64,000 nucleotides of DNA from Burhinus oedicnemus (lineage: Eukaryota > Chordata > Aves > Charadriiformes > Burhinidae), in the NCBI GenBank assembly GCA_008921705.1, contig VFFE01007128.1, positions 622,212-686,211 on the forward strand. The letters are read 5' to 3'. Positions 1 through 12,155 of this stretch are shown one piece after another. Numbering within the stretch: the stretch's first letter is position 1; every line of letters starts with the position of its first letter. The notes under the pieces are model-generated. The model was not told the origin of the DNA. It searched no databases and was given only the letters and a program-made list of their open reading frames with translations. The translations under genes and the position numbers were made by a program.

Positions 1-85
1 AGGTTTGTTTCCTAGTCATTTGATCATTCACTTTGGAGCTTCTCCAGTAAGTCCACATCATTCTTGAAGCTACCATTCATCTTGG
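1..85 (-). mobile_element. Ancient CR1-clade LINE fragment, antisense, cut by window edge
   Basis: The + strand reads as the reverse complement of the conserved inner part of CR1-type LINEs. The stretch with TGATCATTC, TTTGGAGC, TCTCCAGTAAGTCCACATC and TTCTTGAAG follows the order seen in amniote CR1 antisense copies (a 'TGATCAT ... GGA ... TCTCCA ... TCCACATCCTTCTTGAAG' pattern). The copy is strongly diverged, has no usable frame and is truncated by the window start. It seems separate from the element at 231-1180, whose 3' tail begins after it. The family assignment is from remembered consensus patterns, not an alignment. Confidence 0.55.
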
Positions 86-230
86 GATGTCCTCTTGGGA
101 CACCACATATGAAGCCATGTTTTTCCAGCCAGGTTTTAAAATGACATCTACTAAGCTGAGAGCGGTGTCTTCAGTGCACAGTTAACTTGAGTTATTTGCA
201 CTTGAGTTAATATCTCCCCAGTTAGCCTTA

Positions 231-1180
231 CATCACAGAGTCACAGGAACAGAGAATTGGAAGGAATCGCAGGAAATCATCTCGTCCATATCCCAGCTCT
301 GAGGCACAATCAAGTGCCATATATCTACACTGTTTTTAAAAGACTCCAGCAGCAAAGTCATCATGACCTCCCTGGGCAGTCTTCAGATTACAAATTCTAA
401 ATCCTCATTTGCCTGTTCATCCTGGGATGTCTTAGTCAGTTGTGTGCCCACCTTACCACGTTTTTATGATAGATAAAACCAGCCTAATTTGCTTACAAGA
501 ATGTCATGTGGTACTGTGTCCTAGCTTGTATCTGAAAAAAGGTTCCACCAAATCTACTAGACCTACAGTAACACCAGTATGTAGTGGCAACATGATAGTT
601 ATTTATCATATTTATAAGGACAAGAAAGACTTTTAAAGTATCATCTAATGATTTATGCCATTATGCATTTTCAGTACTGAATAAGCATTAGCTTTCTCTA
701 AATTCTCCATGGTTTCCTTCCCCTCAGCTGTCCTTGCATTTTCAAACATAGGTAATGAATTTGCCTTCTTGACATTGACTCCCCATTTCTTAAAGAGAAT
801 GGCAGATAGCTTAGCATTTGCAAATTTTTCATATTATAGGATATTGTATCAAGTCCTGCTGACTTGCATAATCTCTTTTATCTATCAAGTACACCTGACC
901 GGTTCCTTTTCAGTCCTATTTTTATCAAAATTAACTGTTTTAAGCATCTGGTCATAACTGACCTTCTCTGTGGTGGTTGAAAGGAGAAAGACATCAAATA
1001 TATCACCCATTATTTGCTCATTTCCACATTAAGTCATAAACTACTTCTTTCCTCCACCTTGATTACTCAAGTATTTCCTTGCCATTCTTCCTTCCTTAGC
1101 AGCTGCAATTCAGTTTTAGCCTGAGCTTTCTGACTTTTCCCTATATGTCCATGAAATCTGTCATATCAGTCCTCAGCAAG
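231..1180 (-). mobile_element. Ancient CR1-clade LINE, antisense, about 0.95 kb with internal deletions
   Basis: This is the longest old repeat in the window. It starts with the antisense CR1 3' tail (TCACAGAGTCACAGGAACAG, then a TTGGAAGG...ATCATCTCGTCC segment) and continues through a CCTCCCTGGGCAG block near 367. From about 440 to 560 it carries the 'CCACCTTA ... TTTGCTTACAAGAATG ... ACTGTGTC ... TCTACT' string that matches the order of antisense ORF2 in amniote CR1 elements. Further inner landmarks are GTCCTGCTGACTTG near 854 and AGCAGCTGCAATTCAGTTTT near 1099. The landmarks keep consensus order, but the middle is shortened. Divergence is high and all frames are broken. The small open frames inside (442-636, 709-957) are shadows of this element, not genes. 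Confidence 0.75.
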
Positions 1181-4100
1181 CAGAAATGCACCTTTTCCAT
1201 TTTTTTTTCCCCCTCCGATGTAGGAAGGCATGCTCATCTCTCACTGCTGAGAGCAGCCGCGCTGCAAAATAACCCTTGCATTGCTCAGAGGGATTGGATT
1301 ACTGCACAGAATAACTGCGTTAGCAGCTGACAAACCATGTTAACTTGAGCTGTAGCCTATGTAACCTGACAAGCCAGTCAGTTCAAGTAAAAACGCCACC
1401 ATCCTCATCCCAAAGGGTTCTGCATTTGGACAAGACCCGAGCTGGGGCGAAACTGAAGTTATGACTCAAATGTACTGCATAGTCAAGACAAGCCCAGAGA
1501 GCACTGCGAAGAGGCGTAAGTGGATATTTTCCTTCAACTCTGTTGAAATAAAACAGCAGAAACGGAGGCCTCGCTGCCCGCTCACATTTGAGCTGTAATG
1601 AGAACGAAAAGGATAAGAAAGTTTGACTCTGAAGATTCGGTTGCTCCCAGGGTTGCTCCTTCTCTGCTTTTACATGAGCTCCTCTGTCACAGAGGGTGCA
1701 CAGGAATGCTCTGAGCCCACAGAAAGTCTTCAAGTTCACCTGCTAATGAGACAAAAGGTTTCAAGCAGACCCAGATGAAACATGACAAAGCATGGCAATA
1801 TGGACACAGGGATCCTATTTATCTGTTTTACAAATGGAAAATATTGAGAAACTAATGTAAATAGGAACAAGCTGCAAGAAATGTTCTGCAACCTTAAGTT
1901 AACTATCTAAGAGCATGGCAGGTATCTTGCTGGTATTTCTGCACTTCACTTAGCTCCTACAGTCACACAATCCTAAGAGCTTCAGTGGAAAAGAAAATAA
2001 ATTCTTCCAATCCTTAGGGAAAAGTCACAGTTTATCTCTAGAAAGCATGAAGCCGCAAATCTGAAAAGATGCCAAAGTTGACAGTTAACTGCCACATACT
2101 ACTGAAATCTCTTTTTTTCCCCCTTTTTCTTAAACTCTTTCTTCCCATTCCCTGGCCAGACTGAAGTTTGGAAGTCAGTGAATGAATTCCACAAGTACTA
2201 CAGTTTGTACTTTCACAAACAGCTTAAAAGCGGAGGTATCAGATTTCACAGCTCTGTGAGGAGGCTGGCACAACTTCAAAGCACTTCTGGAATATCTCTT
2301 ACTTTATTCTGAAGAGACAATAGCCTCTCAGTAGTGAAGGCTGAAACAGTCCTTCCCTTCAAAAGCTGATTTTGACACATACAGTCTCAGCTTCAGCAAA
2401 GTAACACCAACATGTCTGAAATTTCAAGACCTTATGCCAAGGCAGAATTTACCTGTGAAGTCTGAAGCAAATCAGAAAGCATTTGAGATCTCAAAATTTT
2501 TAAAGAGATCTTGGGCCTGTCACAACTCAAAAATAGGTTGGATTCAATTCCCATATTGCCTTCAATATCCTGGTGGAAAACAGGTGCTTTTGACAAGCTT
2601 TTTTAGTTACTAAAAATAGCTCCATATTAACATTATCGAAACTATGTACTCCTTAATTTTTCTTTTGAATGTAGTTAAATTTTAAAGAGACAAATACATC
2701 AGTCCCAGAATTTATAAAGACAGGTCTCATAAAACCTCCCGATCCTGAATTACTTCAGATACAGCCATTTTTAAAAGACATAATTTTTTCCTTTCTCTTT
2801 TGATACAAAGAAAAGTTAACTTTCATAGCTTCCTGCATACATAAAACACACAGGATTTTGTTTTGCCAATCATTTTACAATCAAAACCTTTCACCCAATT
2901 TCAAGAATGGTTGCGAATGTCACCTCCCACAAAGGCAAGGGCATGCCAAAGAAATGGTTTTTTACTAGGAATAGCAACATGAAACAAGAAATAGGAATAT
3001 AAAAACCCCGATATAAATATATCAAGAGCAGCAAAACTGACTAAGCAAATACTGTACTGAGAATACCCTTCTAAGCTCCAGGTCAATGGAAAATTTTAAT
3101 TTACAACTGTATCCTGTGCAACAGAGCTGCTACAATTCCAAACATGACAACTGGGTGATATATGTCATTTCCCATGTTCTTCTATGTCCTAGTATTTCAG
3201 TTATTAAATGACAAGCTGAGAAACAGTAATACAGAGACAAGTGACAATAAAGCTGGTGAAACGATAGTCAAAATTTGTCAAAGTGTGATGGAAACCATGG
3301 GAAGAACAAAACACGAGCTGCATTGATGCTTGGAAAAAAAAACAACCCACAAACCATTTGAGAATTTGAACCAAGGACAAAATGAAACACTAGACACATT
3401 CATGAAGCAAGACAGCATATATTTGGATGATCCTTGATAGAAAAGTTTACGTGAAAGGGAAAGGAAAGGCCAGCTGAAAGCATGGCAGTCTAATGCTTCG
3501 TCACCCCTTCTCCCTCTTCAGAACCTGCTCGTACAAACTCCATACAGGGGAGAAACAATCTCAGCATAGCTGTTTAATCACAGCTCTTCTTGCTAAAGAA
3601 CAAGGGAAACAGCAGCAAAGTTTCCATGGAGTTTATCAGGAAAAGGCACTTACCCTGATTATTTAATCCCCTTTTATCCTGTTGATCTGATGCTTTGCAC
3701 CTGCACTACTGCAGTTCAGTCCCTGGGTGACAAACTGTTCACATGGCTTTCCCGCTGCCACCCGTCCTCCCTACAGGAGTTGTCTCACCTGAGCGCTTCA
3801 TTCACAAAAATGAAATAAACTACCAGCCGGCTTTATCAACTTGTGCTGGTTTTCCTCTGTGGGGCTGCGCAAGGTTTGGATGCTGAGGAATCTACCCTGC
3901 TCTGTCGTTCCCACTGATGACTGACATAATTCTATTAACCAACTTCAGGTAGATTACGAAAAGTGTGGAAACTGCCTCTCAGAGCCTCAGCCTTTAAGCC
4001 ACTTAAAAGGTATGAGCTGTTCTTAGATGATGCTACTAAATTTGGGAATCTGACTCCAGTACTGAATGCAAAGCTGATAAGTCCACCTCTTCCCCCTTCC

Positions 4101-6234
4101 TTTCCAATAATCTCATCACTTAACCTTTATTTTTCCCTAACTTCAAATGCTGCAATGATACTTCAAGCTAAACTCCCCAAACACTGTAAGGTCAAGAATC
4201 AGCTGTATGTTCTGTGAGGCATCCTACAGTCACAAAGTGGAAAGGCAAAATGGAAGAAGAATCTTTGATGGAAATATAGTTTGCTTTCTCTAATGAGTCC
4301 TCAAAAAACAGCAATGAGGGAAACAAGTTTCAAAAGAAAAGAAAAAAAAGGAATTATCTCGAGATAACACTTCAAAAATAAAAACAGTAGAATCTGAAAA
4401 GACAGCAGGTAATAAAGATCAGCCACAAACCACAGTACTGGCTGCAGTTCAAACTTATTTAAATTAGGTATGCTGTCTCTTCTCCAAATGTAGGGTCTAT
4501 GAGCCCATATTGTTGAGCAAACTTTTTCCCATGAAACCATTCCCACTCCAGTTCAGAGATAGGCATTATGGTCGAGCCATGTTTCTAACGATAATGTTTG
4601 GTTTGGCAAGTTTTAGTGTGGTTACCTTGGCAAACAGCTACTTTAGCCTATGCCATTTATTTGGTCCCAGTACATTCCAAATTATTTTGATGAAACTTCA
4701 AGTGTGATATGAAGGGAAAGTCAGAGCTAGTAAATCACCTGGAAAGTCCCATAAAGGATAGGTCTTGATGGCCTCACCCTGCCAAAGAAACAACACTGGG
4801 TTGCTGATCTGTTACAAATTGGAAATGCTTACAATAAAAGCAGGGTTTCTTTTCATTGCAAGAAGGCAAGGAAATATATACAGCACAAAGAATAGTAATA
4901 TGACCCTACAGCAATGCTCACCATAGAACAGAAGGATCATAACTCTTAAGAGCAGTCAGCACTTAAGTTCATAAAGTTATTGAGGCGGATCTCACGGCAT
5001 TCCCCTCTTTCTCTTTTTAAAAATTGTTATTTATCTGCATGCACATGTATGTGCACAGATGCACACTTTTAAATATGTGGATTATTAACTTAAAGGCAAG
5101 AGTTCACACCAAGCAGGAGGAGGAGAGAGCTGTTTCTTTATCAGCATATCTCCTTTCAACAGAACAAAACAGAAAAAGCACTGCAAATCGTAATAAAATA
5201 AAAAGAAGACATTTAAATCCCCAAGCAATGCATGATAGCTCCCACAAACATGACTTTTATTTTTTTTTTAGGTCTGTTGCTCTTTAATGGTGCTGTAAGA
5301 ATTGCAATATTTTTCCTGAAAATACAAGTTTTTTGCAAATAATTCACAATATCCGGGAATTATATAAATCACTTTTTATAGTCCTGAATATCTTAAGAAG
5401 TTAGTTTCAGAAGTGCAGAAGTAGCAGCAAATGGCTTGGTTCTCAGAAATGCACCATAACCTCAGAGCCCAATGTAAAAGACAGCATCCGTCATTGCCTT
5501 GCACTTGTGGAAATCAGGCCAATTCTAAAAGCTGGAAATAAAAAATAAAGATACTTTCTATGCCTCTCACATTAAAGTAATTCCTAATTACTTTATAAAA
5601 TCTCATCTGTTTTAAAAACAATAAATAGAAAATTCATAATGCTTAGTTCTGATTTGTATTCACATGGTTTTTCTCACAATTGTTCAGATGCACCTCTCCA
5701 GCTTTTAAGCTGTCCTCAATAAGAAACACAGACATGAAATACCTCCTTTTCATCTTCCTCCAACCCAAATGCTGACTGCTCAGAGTTAAGAATAGCAGCA
5801 GCAAGCTGATAGAAAACTAGGAAAAGGAGAGCATTTGAAAAATCAGTGCTCAGATTCACAGTATTATCAGAATAGGCTGACTGACAGCTATGATAATCTT
5901 ACATACATCTATTGGAAATTTCATTATTTAACTTCTTTCATGCACATAGTATTATAAATATGAACAGGAATTAATATGCAATGACTACAGTTAAATGTAA
6001 ATATTTGGCCTCTTAATTTCATAGACATTCTTCAGATATCATCTAAATGGCTAGGCAGAGTTATCTGTATTTGTCTTTTCCAGAACAGATATCCCTCAAA
6101 TCAAACAGCAATAGAAGAGGATTATCTAATTTACTAAGCAGCCTGCTATAGAAGCTAGAATCATATACTGAGCTCTTTCACACTGACAGAGATCCAGGAT
6201 GGCTATCACCTGCAGGAAATAACTCCAAACTTAC
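1181..6234. other. AT-rich non-coding stretch, no recognisable gene
   Basis: I recognise no coding exon, RNA gene or known repeat here. Open frames such as 1383-1739 (-), 3963-4217 (+) and 4301-4546 (-) have no family resemblance and overlap other open frames. One + strand segment, 3949-4009, is flanked by AACTTCAG and GTATGAG and is open in two frames, but with 20 codons this is not better than chance. A minus-strand donor at 3648-3653 (GTAAGT) follows a segment that has stops in every frame for the nearest acceptor. The stretch is probably intronic or intergenic. Confidence 0.5.
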
Positions 6235-6290
6235 CTTGGTTCAAGAGAAACTGTTGAACTGCACCCCACCTCACAGAAACAAGTCTGTTA
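6235..6290 (-). other. Candidate internal exon, 56 nt, weak
   Basis: On the minus strand, CAATTTCAG precedes the segment and a consensus donor, CAAG/GTAAGT, ends it. One of three frames is open through all 56 nt and reads NRLVSVRWGAVQQFLLNQ; the others stop. The pyrimidine tract before the acceptor is poor. The open frame does not join in phase to the 12100-12155 candidate: direct joining gives a stop within a few codons. It may be a non-coding RNA exon or a chance pairing of sites. Confidence 0.15.
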
Positions 6291-7608
6291 CTGAAATTGA
6301 GTCTTGGGTGAATATTTAACATACTCTGAAACACAAATACTTCAACATTTCCTCCAATAGATATTCATCTTTAAATACATCCCATAGAACATGTGCATCA
6401 CAACTACAACGTAAAGCAAACCATAACTTGAACCCCACACAAAAAGCATTACTTCATGTAATTCACTAATGAATAAATGCCTACTAAATACAGATGTTAA
6501 GGCTGTTGTGGGATAAAAATAGAACTTAGTTTTCAAGGGCAATTTGTGACTTTTGGTTAGCTTGCAGTCAGTGCTGTTGGAGCATTTGTTGGTTTTACAC
6601 ACGAACATTCATACACACGCACACACACGCTTTGTTAGACAGTCACTCTCTGATGCTTTTCCTATTTCCTCCTTCCTTATCTTACACAGTTCCACCTATT
6701 TCCCTTTTTCCTTCTTTTTGTTTTCTCTTGAATAACCTTCATGTATTTTAGGTCCTTAGAGAAAGAAGTAAATAAATACAAATAATTTACACTAACCTCT
6801 GCATAGAGAAACAACACTGCTATGGACACTGTCTTTTCCTTCCAGCAAGTCACTTTCTTTAAACAAGCTGCACTCCACCAAAGGACTGAAAAAACGTATC
6901 TTAAAAACAAATTAATTAGCTTCCTACAAATTAAATTTCTCCTTTCTGTACTCTTAAAGCTTTTATCTACATTTTCCTCTTTTACTCTAACAATAAAATT
7001 GATTAAAGTCAAATGGCATTTCTGTAGGCATTGATTTGCTAAAGCTTTTGATACAGCCCATTCTGGATGCATTAGCTGATACGATAGATCCTGCCTGGGA
7101 AGATGCCACGGACTCCAGACAGCATTTGAAGTACAGTTATGCAATGGATGCCACAATGCCCGGGTAGTCAAATTATCCGGTCTTTACAACTGAGCTTTTT
7201 GGTAGATGGGTAATTCACACAGATCCGTGCTGGTATCTGTACACAGAAACTGCATAACTCTTTGGACAAGGCACAGTTGAGTATGTGCTCATGAGTTACT
7301 ATATACCGACCACAGAAGTGGTCACTGGGAGTAGTTCAAAATGTTTTACAAGAATGCTTTGATGCTATCCAGAGCAGTACTACTGGCCAGTAGCTAAACT
7401 ATAATTATGCTAGCTGGATCTGAAAGTCAGGGTTGAGTTGCAAGAATTCCCTTCTCGGCTCACCCGTTCCAGACCTCGATGAAGGCCAATGTACTTTTGG
7501 GAAAGTTCAGTTCCAGTGAAAATGTAAGCCTACAGCTGAAAACCTCATGGGTTCAGTTTTTGTTTTAAAATCTAGGTCACGTCACTCTAGGAGCAGTGGC
7601 AGACTTAC

Positions 7609-7637
7609 CACACAGGTGCAGAGGACGTGGGGATATT
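7609..7637 (-). other. Candidate 29-nt small exon
   Basis: The minus strand shows a good acceptor (TTTCTTTGTTTGTACCTTTT then TGTGCATAG) and a consensus donor (GTG/GTAAGT) 29 nt apart. All three frames are open, so coding cannot be judged. If joined after the 12100-12155 candidate it reads on in phase (G + AA...). It would then hit TAA at once if spliced to the candidate at 6235-6290. The splice signals are the only support. Confidence 0.15.
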
Positions 7638-9728
7638 CTATGCACAAAAAGGTACAAACAAAGAAATGTTTACAAAAATCTAACTGTATGTGTTAAAAAA
7701 AAAAAATTAACATCAATTCATTATAATCTTTGTCTCTGGCCTGGCTACCATCTGTGACGGGGATTTTGTTCTGCAGTGAAACACAAGAGCAAGATAGAGC
7801 TTTAAACGCTGCCTGGAGCACACAAGCCCTATGTTTATTCCCAGCAACATATTCATAAATTATAAAACCGAAAAAGCACCACTTCGACTGTGCGGGCTGC
7901 AGGAATTTACTTAGTCATTACATGTTCTGCCTGCTGCTGCGACCAAGGCAGGCATTCAGAAGCTCGCAGCCAAATTCCCATTTGCTTTAATCAGGTATGT
8001 TACCACTGTACACCTGAATGGGGGCCCCTAACTCCACGTGTCAGGGATGAGTGATTAATAGCACTCAGATGGTTTCCCACTAGAGCAGGGTTGGGTGCAG
8101 TCACTGCCTGGGCAGCAGACCCATTGCATCACCCTTGCAAGCACACACGCTCCACAGGGAGGGCCAATGGCATGGTTGCAGATGGCAGTGACCGCTGGCT
8201 GAGCCCTCCGATGATGTGCACCTTGCTCCTGAGGTCGCTTCTGCTGAGGGGAGATCAGATAAGGCCAGTCAGGAGAGAATCATCCCTCTGGTGTGAGCGG
8301 GGTTAAGTTCAGCATCCAAGCTCCACTTTGATCATGCTGTTTCCATGGGCAAACATCACAATTGTGGATTTTGTTAGGCTTTTTCCAATCTTTTTGGCTA
8401 TGTTTTTTCACCCACTGCTTCCCTGCATAAACATGTGTCCAAGCTTGAGCCTGTCACCTAGCTTTCAGCTCCTTCAAATTTTGCTGGTGTGAAGAAGGGT
8501 TACCTCTATTCTCCACTCTCTAAACTAGCTCTAGAACAGGGGATTGACTGAACAATAATTACAGTCTGGAATGTCTTTATTTGCTGTGTGCTTCATGACG
8601 TTTGTTTATGGAAGCCTGTGCACAGCATACTCCCATACTAACCTGTGTACAGTTCCCATTATCCTATAAAAAAACTGGCAGGGAACCATGATTTTTTCCC
8701 CTCGCCCCCAAACAAAGAATCCTTGTGACATTTAACTCCCTCTTCCTTTACGCAGCCTCATTTTAAGCCTCACCATTTATATAAAACACAACACAAACCG
8801 ACACACTAATACCTTATGGACTACTGCGTATGGTAGAGAATTATCTTCCATTAATTCACCTTGCTCTCAGAAATTAACGCTTTTTTTCCTGTCTTAGGAA
8901 GTCAGGATACCTTATTGTGTTTGTGTATTTCAGTTCACTCTGCCATATGTTACCCTGATTAATTTTGGCAGTGACAAACTTGGAGAAGTAATTTAAAATT
9001 ATGATCATACAGAAGCATTGTATGTTACTGCAGCAAAATCAGCACTCATGTTTTAATTCTCCTGACCTTTCAATTCCTGTGAAGGAGCACAGGAAGTAAA
9101 ACCTGTTTCTGAAGGCACGGCCTTAACAGTTCCCCCAACTTTGTTTCTGAATTATTTTTCCTTCATAATAAATGAAAATGCATATAGTGTTACACTTAGA
9201 GAGACAGGGTTGCAGCACCAAATAGGTATACTAAAGGTGGAATTAGACTAGAACACTAAGGTTGTTAAATCAGAAGGAAGTCAATCTTAATTTGTCTTTG
9301 TCAACCTCAGAAAACAACAGAGAAGAAACCAAGGAATGCAAACAATAGGCATGAGAAATCTGACTCTTGCTTGCTGGGTAAAGTTTGCTTTGAAAAAGAA
9401 TATGCAGAAATACTGAAAACAACAAAATGTGCAAAGATGACAAAGGGAGAATTTGAGCACATTGGACTTGTAATTTATTTCCTTTGAGTTTCATTTCTTG
9501 TTTCCTTCTCATTACAGCTATTGAAATTTTTTTTAGGGAAGTATTATAATATAATGACAGTTATCTATGTGAATTGTAAATCATTCATGGCTTAACTCCT
9601 CTTTTTAAGAATTGTCCTTACTATTTTCAGACTAAGCATGTACTTCCTGTAATTTCCCGAAATAACTTCTGGCGATCACTGGAGCTAGAAGAGCTGCTGA
9701 TTGCTGGAAAGCGACACTTGAAGTGTCT

Positions 9729-9802
9729 ATGCAAAGATCAAATATGAATTTATTAGAAAGCACCTATCTAAATGTCTATTGCGATGAGATCAATCATTGA
9801 TT
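9729..9802. promoter_or_regulatory. Possible enhancer: octamer/TCF and PBX-HOX type motifs
   Basis: Within 74 bp there is ATGCAAAGATCAAA (9729-9742), an octamer-like site overlapping a TCF/LEF-like AGATCAAA. There is also ATCAATCATTGATT (9789-9802), an inverted arrangement of TGATT half-sites like PBX/HOX or CUT sites. Such short motifs occur by chance in AT-rich DNA; the clustering is the only reason for the note. Confidence 0.15.
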
Positions 9803-10370
9803 CTCCACTGACAAGCTTCTGAAAGTGGTCTGCATGCAAACAAACATAATAAGCACCAAAAAACCCCCAAGCAAACAAAAAACACCCCAAAAAGCCAATA
9901 AATTCTTAGAGATGTTGATCACAGCTGTCCTTAAAAGATCTAATCTATTCGGCATCAATTTATATTACTGCTATATATGACAAACACCCTGGTTAAATAA
10001 CAACACTGTTAAGAAAACGGACTGACAAACCCACATCACAGTTATGACAGTGTTATTTGCTTAGCAAGGGTATGCGATTATTTTACAATGATAGAGGTTT
10101 CATTAGGAAACAATTTCACAGCATTGCCAGCTAACAAGGTGTGTAAGAAACGTGTTGTGCAAAAGAGACTCTGATCCGAATGCTAAGCTCATTTTGGATC
10201 CCATCAAAAAAGAAAGTAGCATGTTCTCTGAACTATTAGTCTTCTAGTTTCTTTCTTCCCTTCTTCTAAGTTTAATAGGTTGCTACGTCTCACACTGGAA
10301 GGTTCCGCGTTTTGAGTAGTGTTGTTACCTGTGTAATCATGTTCTAAATTGTATTTACTAAATTATGTTT

Positions 10371-10387
10371 AAAAAAAAAAAAAAAAA
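10371..10387 (+). repeat. A17 homopolymer
   Basis: Uninterrupted A run after TTATGTTT. It could be a retrocopy tail remnant, but no processed-gene sequence is seen on its 5' side. Confidence 0.9.
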
Positions 10388-11703
10388 GTGAGCTCACCTT
10401 TTATTTTGGAGGTCTCAATTCAAGTGAAATCATTCCACATATCTAGTCAGGAACAAAATTACTCAACCAGGTAAAACCACCCAGTATTCCATCAGGCCAT
10501 CATTTCCTGCCAAAGATACCAGAGATGATGGAGCCTTTTAAAACCAAAATAATTCTATAATGTGGAAAACCAGTCTTATTTCCCCCCAAAATTTAATGCT
10601 CCAAGTCCATCTAATCACAGTAAAATTGGAGAGGCTGTAGTTTCAGGATCCGCTGCCTTCAGTGGCAATTCAAGTTAAGGATTTTACACTTTCCTCTATT
10701 CTTGGGTCATTTAGGTCCATTCAGTGATATTGCTCACAGTACGTCTCCAGAAAGTTTTGCTGGCATGTTGTGGTAGTGCAGTAGCAGCAGCTGTGTAGAT
10801 GGCAAGGTTTCACTAAGCCAGTACTGTCCCCAAAGTCAGCATAGAGCAGCCAAAGAACATTCAGGTGCTAAAAGTGCTTCATAGAAGAGAGGAAAGCAAA
10901 GAAAAAGTTTCAGAAGGCAGGAGGAGCTCACCAATAAGGTGAAGAGAGGAGGAGCTCAACAGTAAGAAGCTCCCTCCTTGAAGCGCCCATGGGAAGAGGC
11001 ATTAAGAGGAGGAAGAAGACTAGCTCACTGTGACTAAAAGAGACTCCTATTTTGACAGGGCACAAAATCAAGACATTAGTGGAGAAGAGCATCGTCTCTT
11101 CAAGGAATCTTTGAAGATCTTCATTTCATAGGGCTCCTAGCTCTCACAATGGAACTGCTGGAAAAACAAACACAGACATCCCAAAGCACTTATATATGTG
11201 TATAGAGCCATTCTTAATTTAAGGATATACTTGCTTTAAGCTTCTGTATTTAGTTTACAGGCTTTGTTTAGTAAAGATCACTTCAATGAATCTTCAGTGG
11301 GCATTGCACTGGTCGTCCTGAGTAGCAGTGGTCTCCTGAGTCAGGGTCAAGTGCGACTTCCATTAATAGATTACACAGAAGGTTTTTAAAGAAGAACTGC
11401 AGACCTGGCTTAAAATGTGTATCTTCTCGTGAGAACACCTTGACTGTGCAAGAGTTATAATGAAACTCAAGAGTGGAAGGGACTACTTGACTAACTACAG
11501 AATGAAACCTTCCAGCAACCAAGTTTTCTGACAGAGCAAGATGATACTAAAAAGAACAGAGGAAGCATTGAAGTGGAGGCTGAAATCTGGAGAGGTAAGA
11601 AGGGCTTGATGGTACTACTGTTCTGCAACAACAAAGTTTATGTAGTTTCTTTACAAGCATTTCTGTGTTGCTCAACACAGGAGTCAAGTACTTCTTATTC
11701 TTT

Positions 11704-11838
11704 ACCTAATCCTCCTAACAGCTTGGTGAAGAAGGTAAAAATCATTTTCATTTTGCATACACAGAACTAAGACAATAATATTACATGATTTATCCACGTT
11801 CACACAATGTTTTGGAAGCAGCAAGAACAAACAGCTCA
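11704..11838 (-). repeat. MIR/CORE-SINE-like remnant, antisense
   Basis: The + strand follows the antisense MIR layout in order: TAATCCTCCTAACAGC, GGTGAAGAAGGTAAAAATCA, TTTTCATTTTGCATACACAG, then a CATGATTTATCCACGTTCAC segment with ACACAATG and GGAAGCAGCAAG. In MIR these correspond to 'aatcctcacaacaaccctatgaggtag', 'attatccccattttacag', 'ctgaggcacag' and 'acttgcccaaggtcacacag'. It is old and diverged, as MIR copies in birds are. The assignment is from the remembered consensus; a profile search would settle it. Confidence 0.55.
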
Positions 11839-12099
11839 GTCATGTCTCATTGTTTGCTTCAATTTTAAAAAAAACACAGCAGGCAGAAGTCTCTTGATCT
11901 TTCATATACGTATGTCATGTTCAGACCCTTCTCTTTATCTTTCACCTCAGATGACAACCCTCAGGATTAGCCACATGACTGGGAGACTGGTGATGAGCCA
12001 ACAGATTACCAGACCACTTCACACAGAGCAAGCCTGACAAGGAAGAAGCCCGAGGCAAATCGTTTCCTGGCAGATTTAGGAAAGAGAATTTCAGCTTAC

Positions 12100-12155
12100 C
12101 TTTTGCTGTGGGATCCTGCTGAGGCGGCACCGACGGTGTGGATGAAGGAGGTGGA
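12100..12155 (-). other. Candidate coding exon, proline/serine-rich, 56 nt
   Basis: Read on the minus strand, the segment follows a pyrimidine-containing acceptor (GTTCTTTCCAGCTTCCTTTAG then TTATGCAG) and ends in AAAAG/GTAAGC, a strong donor. One frame is open and reads PPPSSTPSVPPQQDPTAK, starting with T as the last base of a split codon and ending with G as the first base of the next. The composition is locally GC-richer than its flanks, with CpG-containing Pro/Ser/Thr codons, as in low-complexity linkers of nuclear or adaptor proteins. Together with the microexon candidate at 12712-12720 it reads QLS before PPPSST in phase. I do not recognise the gene. The lack of a verified partner exon and the short length keep confidence low. 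It lies 3' of the terminal exon at 18 kb on the same strand, so it would belong to another isoform or another gene. Confidence 0.3.

Larger units (their letters stand above)
6291..11700. other. Non-coding stretch with a CA-repeat, A-runs and scattered chance ORFs
   Basis: The content is a short (CA)n tract at 6612-6629, an A12 run at 7695-7706 and an A17 run at 10371-10387. The longest open frame outside CR1 lies here, 6677-7171 on the minus strand (164 codons). It is rich in Cys, Trp and Lys, overlaps an open frame on the other strand and resembles no family I know, so I treat it as chance. A 29-nt minus-strand exon candidate (7609-7637) and a homeodomain/POU-type motif cluster (9729-9802) are listed separately. 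The region around 10921-10960 has a partial repeat of GAGGAGCTCA. Confidence 0.5.

Noticed and set aside
3648..3714. Minus-strand consensus donor GTAAGT with upstream exon-like segment
   Set aside because: With the nearest plausible acceptor every frame has a stop, so no coding exon is supported.
6612..6629. CA repeat as a possible Z-DNA or CRISPR-like repeat
   Set aside because: A short ordinary dinucleotide microsatellite with one interruption; no spacer structure.
6677..7171. 164-codon minus-strand open frame, longest outside CR1
   Set aside because: No family resemblance, Cys/Trp/Lys-rich composition, overlaps another open frame on the + strand and contains an internal strong acceptor; close to what chance gives in 64 kb of this composition.
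7470..7540. Minus-strand segment reading AYIFTGTELSQKYIGLHRG before a GTGAGC donor
   Set aside because: The acceptor (TTTTCAGCTGTAG) lacks a pyrimidine tract, a second frame is also open and no family matches; chance level.
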